DNA of 64,000 bases from an uncultured Bacteroides sp. (GTDB lineage: Bacteria; Bacteroidota; Bacteroidia; Bacteroidales; Bacteroidaceae), in assembly GCA_949300425.1 (NCBI GenBank), contig CASGED010000021.1, forward strand, positions 16,957-80,956, read 5' to 3'. The stretch's first letter is position 1. Each line of letters opens with the position of its first letter. This document shows positions 10,692 through 21,400 of the stretch, in pieces. The translations under genes and the position numbers were made by a program. Below the pieces are notes generated by a model. The model did no database searches and was not told the DNA's origin. It was given only the letters and a program-made list of their open reading frames with translations.

Positions 10692-13076
10692 TTAGTCCTG
10701 TTTGTGTACTATTTTAACCATTCCTGCAGAAATTTCCTCCGTCATACTTCTCTGCTCACGGAAAATAACCAACTCATGAGATCGGCTCCAATCCGTCTCC
10801 GCCACTGCTTTCTTCCAATCGTCCAAGGTTCGGATGTCTTTGCCGTCTATCTTCAATATCACATCATTAGGCCGTAACAAGTCACGCAACGGATTTCCCA
10901 TGGCCTGCATACTGACAATGTAAACGCCCCGCTCGCTATCCATTCCAGTGGCTGAACGTTCTCCTAACGTATCCAATGTCTTCAGACGCAAACCAGACCA
11001 TTCCCAAACCTCCGCATCGGCTCTTTCCAGAATGGCGGGCACAGGCATGGGAGGTTGCTGGGCTTGCCGCTTCAGACGCGGAGAAAGCACCCCAAAGTTA
11101 TCCATCTCAAAATTACGGAAACCGCAATAGGGTGTTATCTCAGCCAAACTGTCCACCCGGAAATCTCCTTGGGAAGGATTCCTAAAGCGTATAGTACGCA
11201 CAATGGAATGACGGTCGGTACCGCTCCGCAAAGCAGCTCGGTAAGCCGTGCTGTCGGCAAACACGTTGTAATCCACCTCGGCTCCCCAGTGGGAAACGCC
11301 AATGGGACGATAAGGAGACATTACGATGTTACGGGTGAAAACATCGCCACTCTTTGCGAACCAGACGTGCGGATGAAACGTGTTGTTGACCAGAATATTA
11401 TTTTCCACCACCCGATAGAAGCCTTCGCGCAATTTCAATCCTCCGTTCAGGCAGAGGTTATTATAAATATGGTAATTGCTGGATCCATCGTCCAGGTCGA
11501 TGTCCCATCCTCGGTCGCAGCGGAAACGGTTGTTGGCTATCGTTGTGCAGGAGCCGGCATCGGCCCACACCAATTCGGGATGTTTCGTCAGGCGTTCGTT
11601 CATCGCCTTGCCCGAGCTGCTCCAGAAGCGGTCGCGCCCCCAAGAGTTGAATGCGCCGTGGTCTCCGGTTTCCATCACGGTGGCAAAGACATCATTGTAT
11701 TCTATCAAATGTCCTCCCCAAGTCCCCTCGCTGACATTGATGCCTGCGCGCGGCACATGGTAGATACTATTGTGGCTGACGGTGATATGGCTGCACATGG
11801 ACAGCTCCACACCTGCCACCTGCTTTTCAAACAAACCGATGTGGTGAATCAGGTTGTCGGCAATCAACAGACGCGAAGGATAATTGTCATTCCGGGGGCC
11901 GGGCGTAAGGTCAGTCTCCTCCAAAGGTATCGTATTACCATAACCCAATGCGGGCGAACGCACCGCATCCGGGCTACCTACTACACAGATCGCACTTGCC
12001 CCCACTTGAGTGAAAAGTGAACCACAGACACCGGAGCGGCGATTGTAGTTGGAGAAGAATACTGCATTTCCACCCAAATGATGCAAGTCACAATCGCGTA
12101 CAAAGCAGTTTTCCGTTCCTTCCATAAAGATGGCGCCTCCCCGATAGATACACCAATCCGAACGTAAAAGCGGCTCATAAGGCTCCATAAAAGTACGCGA
12201 AGTCAACGTGAACTCCAAGTTTTGGAAAGTGACGTTACGCACCGGTTCTTGTTGCGTGCCTTGCAAGGAAACCAGACATTTCAATGCCGGCACTTCAAAA
12301 TGCAGGCTTTCCACTTGCTCGCCGGGCAGGGGATAATAATACAGGCATTGCTTGCGGGCATCGAAATACCATTCACCGGGCGCATCCAGTTCCTCAAAAA
12401 CGTTTTCCACCATCCTGTTTTGCGGGTGCGGAGCCGACTTCCGGTTATTCTGCCATCCGCCTTCCAGCGTCAGATTTCCTTTTTTGTCCTTGCCCGTTAT
12501 GCGATAGTGCATGCTTCCCCAGTCACTCCGGTGCATGGCGTGCAGGTAGCCACCTTCGGGATGTTTCCATTTCTTCACCCGTTTGGGAGAGGTGGCTTCG
12601 GCGGAAGTGCCGTTCAGGCGCACCGCCGTAGAGTCATAATTCGGGTAGCGTGCCATGGGGCGAAACTCGCCTTCCACCAAGAGCAAGTCAATGCTTCCCG
12701 TCATTGCTATATGGGCTTTCATAATGCCCCGCTTATAAGGTTCCCATTGCAATCCGTCCAATGCTTTCCCGCCACTGATGACAGCCTTTTCACCCGGATA
12801 AGAACAGATGCGCAAGGAACGTCCGTCTTTACAATCGGCCGGTGTGAGCGTAAGCGGCTCCTCCAAATAATAGGTTCCTCCCCGCAGATAAATGGTAATC
12901 TCTTTGTCGGACGAGTTACGGGCGGTCTTCACCGCTTCCTCTATCCGCGTGTAAGGATGACGTATGGTGCCGTCTCCCGTCTCTTCCCCTTGCGGAGAAA
13001 CATAATAAACGCTTTGCGCTTTGAGCGGCATAGTTGTCACAATGAGAGTGATAGCCGCGAGAAAAATGTGTTTCAT
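10692..13076 (-). CDS. Secreted right-handed beta-helix protein with C-terminal PDZ domain
   Basis: This 794-aa protein has a clear signal peptide (MKHIFLAAITLIVTTMPLKAQ). The N-terminal part (VYYVSPQGEETGDGTIRHPYTRIEEAV) is the usual start of DUF1565-like parallel beta-helix proteins. Helix rungs with N-x-I/H repeats follow through about residue 620 (LLIADNLIHHIG, ITVSHNSIYHVP, YHIYNNLCLNGG). Residues about 715-780 form a PDZ-like domain (NPLRDLLRPNDVILKIDGKDI). Beta-helix enzymes of this shape include GH110/GH120 and polysaccharide lyases; I cannot place the family or substrate. A PDZ on such a protein suggests peptide or self-association. Convergent with the upstream hydrolase gene. Confidence 0.7.
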   Translation of the reverse strand: MKHIFLAAITLIVTTMPLKAQSVYYVSPQGEETGDGTIRHPYTRIEEAVKTARNSSDKEITIYLRGGTYYLEEPLTLTPADCKDGRSLRICSYPGEKAVISGGKALDGLQWEPYKRGIMKAHIAMTGSIDLLLVEGEFRPMARYPNYDSTAVRLNGTSAEATSPKRVKKWKHPEGGYLHAMHRSDWGSMHYRITGKDKKGNLTLEGGWQNNRKSAPHPQNRMVENVFEELDAPGEWYFDARKQCLYYYPLPGEQVESLHFEVPALKCLVSLQGTQQEPVRNVTFQNLEFTLTSRTFMEPYEPLLRSDWCIYRGGAIFMEGTENCFVRDCDLHHLGGNAVFFSNYNRRSGVCGSLFTQVGASAICVVGSPDAVRSPALGYGNTIPLEETDLTPGPRNDNYPSRLLIADNLIHHIGLFEKQVAGVELSMCSHITVSHNSIYHVPRAGINVSEGTWGGHLIEYNDVFATVMETGDHGAFNSWGRDRFWSSSGKAMNERLTKHPELVWADAGSCTTIANNRFRCDRGWDIDLDDGSSNYHIYNNLCLNGGLKLREGFYRVVENNILVNNTFHPHVWFAKSGDVFTRNIVMSPYRPIGVSHWGAEVDYNVFADSTAYRAALRSGTDRHSIVRTIRFRNPSQGDFRVDSLAEITPYCGFRNFEMDNFGVLSPRLKRQAQQPPMPVPAILERADAEVWEWSGLRLKTLDTLGERSATGMDSERGVYIVSMQAMGNPLRDLLRPNDVILKIDGKDIRTLDDWKKAVAETDWSRSHELVIFREQRSMTEEISAGMVKIVHKQD

Positions 13077-13224
13077 GTGCGAAAAAATATTTTGGCGTAT
13101 CTATAAGATTCTATTTACATCACTGTTTCGCCCTTTTTTGAGCGCGTGAAGTTAGCAAAAGCAGGTGATATCTGCAAACGCATAGCCTCTTATCATTTAA
13201 AACATCGCTTGCTTTTTTTAAATC

Positions 13225-13257
13225 ATTTCGCACTTCCAAGAAAAAAGGCTACCTTTA
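13225..13257 (+). promoter_or_regulatory. Probable Bacteroides-type promoter of trpS
   Basis: TACCTTTA at 13250-13257 matches the TAnnTTTG -7 box with one change. TTTC at 13225-13228 lies 21 bp upstream where TTTG is expected. The trpS ATG is 50 nt downstream. Confidence 0.5.
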
Positions 13258-13307
13258 CCGCCCGATAAACAGAAACATGACTAAAACAAATAAAAAAAAG
13301 TACCATC

Positions 13308-14408
13308 ATGACGAAAGAGAAAATCATCCTTACGGGAGACCGTCCTACAGGACGCCTGCACATAGGCCATTTCGTAGGCTCGCTCCGCAGACGTGTAGAG
13401 TTGCAAAACGCCGGCGATTATAAAGACATGTTCGTATTCATAGCCGATGCGCAGGCCCTGACCGACAATATGGACAATCCGGAGAAGGTACGCCAGAACG
13501 TCATTGAAGTCGCTTTAGACTATTTAGCCTGCGGCTTGGATCCTATGAAGTCCACTATCTTCATCCAATCGCAGATACCGGAACTTTGCGAGCTGTCCTT
13601 CTACTATATGGACCTGGTGACCGTGAGCCGCCTACAGCGCAACCCTACTGTAAAGACGGAAATTCAGATGCGCAACTTCGAGGCCAGCATTCCGGTAGGA
13701 TTCTTCACCTACCCTATCAGCCAGGCGGCCGACATCACTGCCTTTAAAGCGACTACCGTGCCTGTCGGTGAAGACCAGGAGCCTATGCTGGAGCAAGCGC
13801 GCGAAATTGTCCGCCGCTTCAACTACATCTATGGCGAGACTTTGGTAGAGCCGGAAATCCTTCTTCCGGATAACGCCGCCTGCCTGCGCCTGCCCGGCAC
13901 AGACGGCAAAGCTAAAATGAGCAAAAGTCTGGGTAACTGCATCTATCTGAGCGACACAGCCGATGAAGTGGCCAAGAAAATAAAAGGCATGTACACTGAC
14001 CCCGACCACCTGCGTGTGCAAGACCCGGGTAAAGTGGAAGGAAACACAGTATTCACCTATCTCGATGCCTTCTGTCGTCCGGAGCATTTCGAACGTTACC
14101 TGCCCGAATATCCCAATCTGGATGAGCTGAAAGCTCACTACCGCCGTGGTGGCTTGGGCGATGTCAAGGTAAAGAAGTTCCTGACTGCCATCATGCAAGA
14201 GACACTTGGTCCCATTCGCGACCGTCGCAAAGAGTTTGAGCAAGACATTCCTGCCATCTACGCCATGCTGAAGCAAGGCTGCGAGAAGGCGCGTGAAACA
14301 GCTGCCGCTACCTTGGACGAAGTGCGCAAAGCCATGAAGATAAACTACTTTGACGATGCCGAATTGATAGCCGAGCAGGCCAGACGCTTCCGCGGAGAAG
14401 CGAAATAA
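13308..14408 (+). CDS. trpS: Tryptophanyl-tRNA synthetase
   Basis: This class Ic aminoacyl-tRNA synthetase charges tRNA-Trp. The HIGH motif is RLHIGHFVG near residues 16-24 and the KMSKS loop is [10 protein letters not shown] near 203. At 366 aa it is slightly longer than the usual 330-340 aa; the extra length is in the C-terminal region ([34 protein letters not shown]). The start ATGACGAAAGAG is well placed after a promoter-like sequence. It is a single-gene transcript followed by a 23-bp palindrome array. Confidence 0.96.
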   Translation: MTKEKIILTGDRPTGRLHIGHFVGSLRRRVELQNAGDYKDMFVFIADAQALTDNMDNPEKVRQNVIEVALDYLACGLDPMKSTIFIQSQIPELCELSFYYMDLVTVSRLQRNPTVKTEIQMRNFEASIPVGFFTYPISQAADITAFKATTVPVGEDQEPMLEQAREIVRRFNYIYGETLVEPEILLPDNAACLRLPGTDGKAKMSKSLGNCIYLSDTADEVAKKIKGMYTDPDHLRVQDPGKVEGNTVFTYLDAFCRPEHFERYLPEYPNLDELKAHYRRGGLGDVKVKKFLTAIMQETLGPIRDRRKEFEQDIPAIYAMLKQGCEKARETAAATLDEVRKAMKINYFDDAELIAEQARRFRGEAK

Positions 14409-14454
14409 CATACGGAAGCTGATTGCTTGTCCAAGCTCATATAACTACATTTCT

Positions 14455-14545
14455 GGTACGATTAGTAATCGTACCGCATGACGATTAATAATCGTATCAC
14501 GTGACGATTAGTAATCGTATCATGTGACGATTAGTAATCGTACCG
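14455..14545. repeat. 23-bp periodic palindrome array (ACGATTAGTAATCGT x4)
   Basis: The near-palindrome ACGATTAGTAATCGT begins at 14458, 14481, 14504 and 14527, exactly 23 bp apart. One unit has AATAATC in the centre. The intervening 8-bp spacers are also nearly symmetric (their cores are CGCATG, CACGTG and CATGTG). It lies between the converging ends of trpS and the truncated regulator. Confidence 0.9.
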
Positions 14546-14554
14546 ACAAAGCAG

Positions 14555-16369
14555 CTATATAGATTTTCCCGCCTGCTCTTTTTGATAATTTTGCGGAGTA
14601 CTCCCATATTGCCGTTTGAAGCATTGACTGAAGTAGACAGATGAATTAAAACCACTCCGGTCACTGATTTCGGCTATTGGAAGATTGGGATACCGCCGTA
14701 GAAGAGTTGCCGCATATTTTAAGCGGTAATTTACTATGAAGTTATTAGGAGTCATACCTGTCAACGCTTTGAACTTGGAATAGAGCGAAGAACGCCCGAC
14801 ACCGATTTCTTCACACAATGTAGTAATATCAAACTGAGGGTCATCTATATGCCTATCTATGATGCCAGAGGCTTTTTCCAAGAGTTCTTGATCTAAAGGG
14901 CTGATATCTGAGAAGTTCTTCTCTGACAATATTTTTTCCATTTTTGCTTTCGAGATGTTTTCTGTGACAAAAGAGTCTACAGTTTTTACGGGTTCACAGG
15001 TTTCGCATTCTTCTGTCAGAAACAAATCTTCTAGATTATTATTCTTCGCCTCTTGCGCCGAGTTACGATGCCATATACGCAGAATCTCTTTACGGCGGAT
15101 ACCCATAAAAACACCCAAAGCGCAAACGCAAAAATACAACAGCCACGCCCACCAAGTATTATACCAAGGAGGAAGAATATGGATTACCAATTGAATAGGA
15201 GTTTGCTTTAAGTTGGCAACACGCGCAGACAAACGATATTTCCCCGCAGGGAGATTGGTATACCTGGCCTCAGGAGTGTGTGTAAAAATCCATTCGTCAT
15301 CTAACCCCTCCAACTTATATTCAAATCCTCGTTGCGTGTACAGATTTTGATAATCGGAATGAGCCAATCGAATACGTAAATCCCGCTGGTTATGGTTCAG
15401 TTCTATTTCTTTGGTAAAAGGTAGAGCCTGAGCAAGGATTCCATCTTTACCAGACGAATGTATTAAACGGTTGTTGACATACAAATAGGAAAAATAAAGC
15501 TGATTTTCCAAATCTTGTAATGTCTGAAATTGGTCCTCGGTAAGACTGGTAATCCCTTTGGTATCTCCCACATAAATTTGATTGTTCGAGGATACGTATA
15601 TGCCACAATCTTTGATGATGGGTGCTTGGAGTTCATTACCTTTTTGATCCAACCGGATAAAAGTAGCAGAAAGCGGATCAAACAAAATTATGCCTTTATC
15701 ACTGGTCAAAACAAATCGTCCACTCATTGTCTGTTTAATATTATAGCAATAATTGGATGGCAAGGTACTGTTTAGAGTTTGATACGCAGACATTTTCTCC
15801 GTTGTTCGGTTATAGAATAGCAATCCGCTTCCCAATGTACATAAATATACGCCTTCGGAAGTTGCCTCTATATGTGACACATTGCCATGATAGCCATAAT
15901 CTTGCAACCTGCAAACTTTCTTCTTTTGCAAATTCTTAAGAGAAATAATCCATAGAGCAGATTTCCCGTCATCTTGAATAGCATACAAATTCCCAAATTC
16001 ATCTATGTCGAAATTACTGCAAGGCGTGGGGAGCTTGAATAAGAAAGTAAATTGGTCTGTTTCCGGATTTAATTTAAAGAAACCGTTACGGGAAGACAGA
16101 TACAAATCATCATTCCATTTCTGGATTTGATAGATGTATTGTCCTGGTGAAAGCGGATTATTGTCCGACATCGTATAATGATGGAACCGTTTTGCTTGCA
16201 AATCGTAACATGACAATCCTCCAATGTGCATGCCGATATACAAGTTGTTGTTATTTGCATTGTAACAGATTGTTTTAACATTGTTGTGAGAGATATTATG
16301 AGGTTGATCGGCCGTGAATTGATGAATAAGGTTCCATGATTTGTCCACACAACTCAATCCTCCACCATC
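14555..16369 (-). pseudogene. 5'-truncated propeller/Y_Y_Y/AraC transcriptional regulator
   Basis: The frame has the C-terminal part of a sensor-regulator of polysaccharide loci. It contains Reg_prop propeller repeats (NLYIGMHIGGLSCYD, DLYLSSRNGFFKLN), a Y_Y_Y beta-sandwich (FEYKLEGLDDEWIFTHT), one transmembrane helix (WAWLLYFCVCALGVFMGI) and a C-terminal AraC HTH (ITTLCEEIGVGRSSLYSKF, ISDRSGFNSSVYFSQCFKR). There is no kinase or receiver domain, unlike classical hybrid two-component systems. The beginning is missing: no signal peptide and only about half of the expected propeller blades. The frame continues upstream as AIDGGGLSCVDKSW, the middle of a blade, then meets susD sequence running the other way. 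TTG at 16357 is unlikely to be a genuine start. Confidence 0.8.
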
Positions 16370-16648
16370 AATAGCGGCCCGTCATGGCTTGAAGCTAATA
16401 CAAAGGAGGAAGTCTTTGAGCGTATCAAACACGAAAGAGCCGTTGAGCTTGTGGCAGAAGGACATCGTTGGTTTGACCTTAGACGCTGGGATATTGCCAA
16501 AGAGGTACTACCTGGCGATGTATTTGGAGCTACGGGCAAAAGAATGATGACTCGTGTATTCACGGATAGGGATATGTTATGGCCTGTTCCAGGTGTAGAA
16601 ATCGAAAGGAATCCTGCATTGGCACCGAATAATGCGGGATGGGAATGA
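16370..16648 (+). pseudogene. C-terminal fragment of a SusD/RagB lipoprotein
   Basis: Plus-strand translation gives NSGPSWLEANTKEEV, ERIKHERAVELVAEGHRW, FDLRRWDIAKEVLPG and a tail LWPVPGVEIERNPALAPNN ending GWE-stop. This is the standard C-terminus of SusD-family starch/glycan-binding outer-membrane lipoproteins (RHER..EL..EGHR.FDLRRW, then WPIP..EI..NP). About 90 residues of a normal 500-600 remain. There is no start codon, signal peptide or SusC partner. It abuts the truncated regulator head-to-head at about 16370. Confidence 0.88.
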
Positions 16649-16741
16649 AATAAGGCATAGAGTTCTTTTTAGTCCTTGATTATAAACGAGATGTGTTCTC
16701 CATAAGCACTTCACATTCTCATCCATTTTCGGCTACTCAAA

Positions 16742-16826
16742 TGAACTATAGAACTAAGGTGAAGCCATCTATAGAGCACTGCTCAAGTGAACTATAGATG
16801 GCTTAGTAAGTGATCTATAGTTCACT
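16742..16826. repeat. 23-bp periodic CTATAG array (4 units)
   Basis: CTATAG cores lie at 16746, 16769, 16792 and 16815, exactly 23 bp apart. The flanks are partly symmetric (GTGAACTATAGATGGC, GTGATCTATAGTTCAC). It sits between the susD fragment and the ompA terminator. The remaining 16649-17005 holds no convincing gene. Confidence 0.85.
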
Positions 16827-17005
16827 TAGAAGTAGTCAAGTAAAAGTGCTTTTGGATCAATCATCATGTATTATCGGGAATTTTGCCAAGTCCCAAGAAT
16901 GCAAAAAAAATACGGACATCACCAATCCCCTTGGACGGGATTAAACTCTTCAGAACACTTTTCTGTCTACACCAATTATAGATAAAAGCATTGGTCAGAT
17001 GCCCC

Positions 17006-17056
17006 AAAAAGAATCCCCTTCCCGATGTACTAAGTTGTACTATCAAGAAGGGGATT
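17006..17056 (-). terminator. Rho-independent terminator of the OmpA-family gene
   Basis: Read on the minus strand, AATCCCCTTC pairs with GAAGGGGATT (10 bp) around an inner GTAC/GTAC pairing, followed by CTTTTT. It begins about 25 nt after the stop of the 17081-18244 gene. Confidence 0.85.
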
Positions 17057-17080
17057 GTTTAATCTAAAAAACTATTTATA

Positions 17081-18244
17081 TTACTGAGCTTCTACCAATA
17101 CTACGCGGTTCAGGATAGGTTCACCGAACGTATCGACACCTTCCGTCTTGCCCACAGAGAGACGGTCTGACTCAATGCCATATTTCTCAACCAAAACCTT
17201 AATAACGGCTTCCGCACGTTTCTTAGCCAACTGCTTGTTGAATTCTGCTGTACCTGTAGCAGAGTCAGCATAACCATTGACAACATACTTCGTGTCGGGG
17301 TACTTCTTCATCGTCTCAGCCAGATAAGACAGGTTCATAGCTTCACGCTTAGAAACCTTAGCAGACTCGATGGTGAAGAATACGGTACGCGGCGTAACAT
17401 CCGGACGGTCAACCTCTACCTCACGAACTTGAGGTTCAGCCATCTTAGCTTGCTGCAATTCGCCTGCCAAACGTTTGTTCTCAACAGCCATATCGTTTAT
17501 CTTGTCACGCATTGCCGCCAATTCAGGTTCTGAGATTAACTGCGGTTTCGGTTTGTCAAAGCCTCTCTTAGCAAAACGGTACGTAACACCTACCATGGCA
17601 CTTACAACACCGTCATAACCTTTTCCGCCCAAACCGGCATCAAACTTGTCCTCAAATCCAGCAATGGCCAACTCCAAATTGATATCGAAAGCATCCGAAA
17701 TACGGAAACGGTTAATCAAACCACCGTTTACAGACAAGCTTTGACGGTGAGGAGTGGTATAACTGTGGGTCAAACCGAAACCGGCATAAGGAATCAATTC
17801 ATATACACGGTCAGGATTATACCCGCCAATCAAAGCCATCAAGTTGAACATAGCGTCAGCATGCAAGTTCATGTAGTTGAATTTCTGCTTATAATAGCCG
17901 TCTGCCCTACCATCCGCATAGTTCATACCATTATCACCCGGAACCGCGCCTTTGGCCTGCAGGCCACTATACTGCAAACGAAGTCCCAAGCCCGGAGTAA
18001 ACCATTTGCCCAAAGCGATGTTAATAGTCGGGCTAATACGTTTGCCAAAGCTGGCATTCTTATCATAGTCACCCATCAGCACACTACCGCCAATGCCACC
18101 GGAGATAAACCAATTATCCCAAAATCCGTTCGTCACCACCGCATACTCATCATACTGTACCTTATCTGCGGCCTCAGTCTCTGTCTGTGCCATGGCACCC
18201 AAAGACATGCTGGATACAGCCAGCAACATTAAGAACTTTTTCAT
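17081..18244 (-). CDS. OmpA-family outer membrane protein
   Basis: This 387-aa protein has a signal peptide (MKKFLMLLAVSSMSLGAMAQ), an N-terminal beta-barrel (about 40-215) and a short coiled linker (LAAMRDKINDMAVENKRLAGEL). A C-terminal OmpA peptidoglycan-binding domain follows (TKYVVNGYADSATGTAEFN, LAKKRAEAVIKVLVEKYG). It anchors the outer membrane to the cell wall. It stands alone between a strong promoter match at 18343-18373 and a terminator, consistent with a highly expressed monocistronic gene. Confidence 0.93.
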   Translation of the reverse strand: MKKFLMLLAVSSMSLGAMAQTETEAADKVQYDEYAVVTNGFWDNWFISGGIGGSVLMGDYDKNASFGKRISPTINIALGKWFTPGLGLRLQYSGLQAKGAVPGDNGMNYADGRADGYYKQKFNYMNLHADAMFNLMALIGGYNPDRVYELIPYAGFGLTHSYTTPHRQSLSVNGGLINRFRISDAFDINLELAIAGFEDKFDAGLGGKGYDGVVSAMVGVTYRFAKRGFDKPKPQLISEPELAAMRDKINDMAVENKRLAGELQQAKMAEPQVREVEVDRPDVTPRTVFFTIESAKVSKREAMNLSYLAETMKKYPDTKYVVNGYADSATGTAEFNKQLAKKRAEAVIKVLVEKYGIESDRLSVGKTEGVDTFGEPILNRVVLVEAQ

Positions 18245-18342
18245 ATTCTCACCTTATTAAAATGATTAATACTACAAATATTTGTTTCCTATTTTCTTTT
18301 ATATTAATCTCCCAACCCTGTATACATTTAGATTTAATAACA

Positions 18343-18373
18343 CAAAGTTAAAGAAAACTTTTTTAGGAACAAA
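18343..18373 (-). promoter_or_regulatory. Bacteroides-type promoter of the OmpA-family gene
   Basis: On the minus strand TTTG (18373-18370) is followed after 19 bp by TAACTTTG (18350-18343), a perfect match to the -33/-7 consensus. It leaves a 5' leader of roughly 90 nt before the ATG at 18244. Confidence 0.8.
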
Positions 18374-18454
18374 CTAATATTGTTAATTTTTCATTCTATA
18401 GGAGCAAAAAAACACAAATTCGGACTCAATACCCATCATCCATATTCCATTCAT

Positions 18455-21400
18455 TCACCGGATGCCTACACCTCGCTTCCCGAACACCCGCCCCGCGCAA
18501 AAGACGGGCAGGTAGAAAAAGATACCCACCACCGACATGGCCAACCCGCCGATGGTACCTGCCGCCAGTGGAAACCAAAATGAAGTTTTCTCACCTATCA
18601 GGAAGGGGATGAAACCGAGGATGGTGGAGACCACGGTCAGGAAAATAGGAATGATCTTCACGTTCCACGCCTTGGTGTAGGCACGTAGCGGTGACAGTCC
18701 GGGGAATGCCCGGCGGATGGCATTGTATTCGTTCAGGATGTATATGCTGGCGTTCACCGTGATGCCGCACAGCAGAACGAAAGAAGCGAAACCACCCTGG
18801 TCGAAGTTCAACCCAAAGAGGTAAAACGTGAGAAACACCCCTATGTAAGAAATCGGTATTACGAAGATGATGGCCAAAGGCTGTTTCAGCGAGTCGAACA
18901 GAATGGCCGATATGAAAAAGATGATAGAAATGACTATCAGCAACAACAGGTACTGTTTGTTGTCTTTCCTGCCCCAACTCCAGTAGTCGTTATCGCTTTC
19001 CACCGTATATCCCATAGGCAACAGCTTACTTATTTCTTCTATGTCTTTCTGTAGCAGTTTTCTTCCCTGTTCGGAGGAACCGATGTATTCGTATTGCAGG
19101 CACAGACGGTACTGCTGGTTTTCCTTGGCAATCTTTTTGGGCGCCTGACCTTTGACCAACGTGGCAAAATCGGACAGCTTGTATGCTTTCCCGTTTACGG
19201 TGAAAGGAATCTCCATCAGTGCCCATACATCGTAACCGCCACTTTGCAGGGAGTTCAGGCGCAGGTATTCCAAGTTGTTTTCGTAGATGACGCTCCCGGC
19301 TATCTGTCCGTTCATAAAGACAGGACGCAACGCGGCAAACAATTGGTAGGCGGTCAGTCCTTCCTCAACCATGCGGCGTTTGTTGAAGTCTAAAAAGAAT
19401 TCACTATAGTCGTCTTTCCACCAAGAGAATTCGGAGTTTATCGTCACTTCTTTGATGCGGCGATGGGTGAGCAGCTGTTTTTTCATCTCCTCTGCCCAGT
19501 GGCTCAGCTCATCGTAGTTGTAACCGTACATCTTGACGCGGAAACTTCCGGCAGACTCGCGTACATCGTTACTGAAGCCCTGGTCCTGCAGTCCGTACAC
19601 GCTCCAACTTCCACCGCCCAAGGTCAGTGCCTTGCTGATGATGTTCGCCTTCAGCGTGTAGGGGAAGCCCGTGTGGCTGTATTCATCTTTAAAGTATATT
19701 TGAATGCCGGCCCGGCGGGCGTTGTAGACTGATGTTTGAAACTGGCGTATCTCCTTAAACTCGGTCAGATAGGTTTCCATCCTTTTCACCAATGTATTCA
19801 TCTGATCCAACGTGCTGCCGTTGGGCAGGGTGGCGTTGACAGACAGCACCACTTCGCTTTCGTCACGATTGAAGTAACTGCCGTTGTACACTTTCTCTAC
19901 GAACAGACGCAGCGCCCCTCCCAGAGCCTTGTCCACGACGGGCTTCACGTGTTCCTTGTACGTGGCGTTGTCGAACAGTTGGTTATACCATTCGGCCCAA
20001 CGTCCCTTTTCTTCCGCCTTTTCTATCCGTTCCGGCAAAAGGAACACGGGCAGGCCAAAAGCCAGCAGCAACACGACGCACGCCGCTATCCGGTAACGGC
20101 ACAGCCCGACAATCAGCATACGGTAGGCACGGGTGAAATAGATAGCTCCCCGTTTTACCCACAGTCGCGGATGTTTCGGTTTGCCTCGCCGCAACCCTAT
20201 TTTCTCAATCATGGGCGGGACGAAAAACAAGGCCACCAAAATGGAGATGCCGAGATTGATGATGACCACAGCCGCAAAGTCCTGCAGGTTCAGCCGTATC
20301 TTCTCATCCAGGAAGAAGATGATGACAAGAGCCCCCATGGTGGTCAGTGTGGCGGCCAGGATGGACATGAATGCTTTCAGGTTGTGCCGCCGCAGGATGT
20401 GGTCAGTCATGACGATGATGTTGTCTATCACCAGGTTCAGCGAGATGGTAATACCGGCCAGCGAATAGAGCTGTATCTCCAGGCCAAAGGCATAATAAAG
20501 GATGAAGGCCACAGCTATATTGACGCTCAGTCCGGTCACAATCAGAAACAGATAGCGCAGGTTACGTGTAATCACGGCTACGAACGCCAACAGGATGAGC
20601 ACCGTCAGTGCGGTACGGAAATAGATGGTTTCCAATTCTTTGCTGATGTATTCGGTGGCATCGTAGGCGGTATGTATCTCGTAGCCTTCGGGCATGCTCT
20701 GGCTCACCCCGTCCATGACATCCCTTACGGCTTCGGCCAGGGTCAGTTGGTTGGCGGTCTCGGTGGCCGTGACGGACAGGTAAACGGAATTCAATCCGTT
20801 GATACGGTAGTACGAAGTCGGTTCCTCCTCCATGCGTGTCACGCTGACTATTTTGTCGAGAGGAATACTTCCGCCATCGCCTATCGGGACAAATATATCT
20901 GACGGTACAAAGGCCTGTCCGTTGCCTTCCGTGGAACGGACGACCCGAATCCACTCCTGTTTGTCGTGGGAATCATACTCGCAGATGCCTAAGAACTCTT
21001 TTCCGTAGCGCTCGTTGATGGCCGCTTGCAGGGTGGACACACTTACGCCCAAGGCAGCCAGGCGGTTATTATCGTAGGTGATACGCCATTCCATCGGAGT
21101 GGCTCCGCTAAGTTCCACTTTATAAATGCCTTTCAAGGCAGCCAACAGAGGCTTTATCTTCTCTTCGCCGTACTGCTGAATCAGGATGGGAGAAGCCGGT
21201 GCGTTGAGTGTAAAGGTCATGAAGGGGCGAGACGCTCCTTCGTCCGACCGTTGGGCGGAGATGGACGGATAGCTCACTCCGTCGGGCAACTGCGACCATA
21301 GTTGCCGTATCAGCGTGGAGACTTCGAAGCGGGTGGCATCCATGTCGGCGTGTTTGTCCAGTTCGATGCGCAGGCTTCCGTAGCCGTTGTCAGAGGTGGA

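Noticed and set aside
14455-14545. Possible CRISPR array (regular repeats with spacers)
   Set aside because: The repeat unit is 15 bp with 8-bp near-constant spacers, period 23 bp, and there are no cas genes; it does not fit CRISPR repeat/spacer sizes.
16864-17046. 60-codon minus-strand frame between ompA and the susD fragment
   Set aside because: It overlaps the ompA terminator stem and has no signal, domain or similarity to neighbours.
19736-20902. 388-codon plus-strand open frame
   Set aside because: Antisense shadow of the second RND pump.
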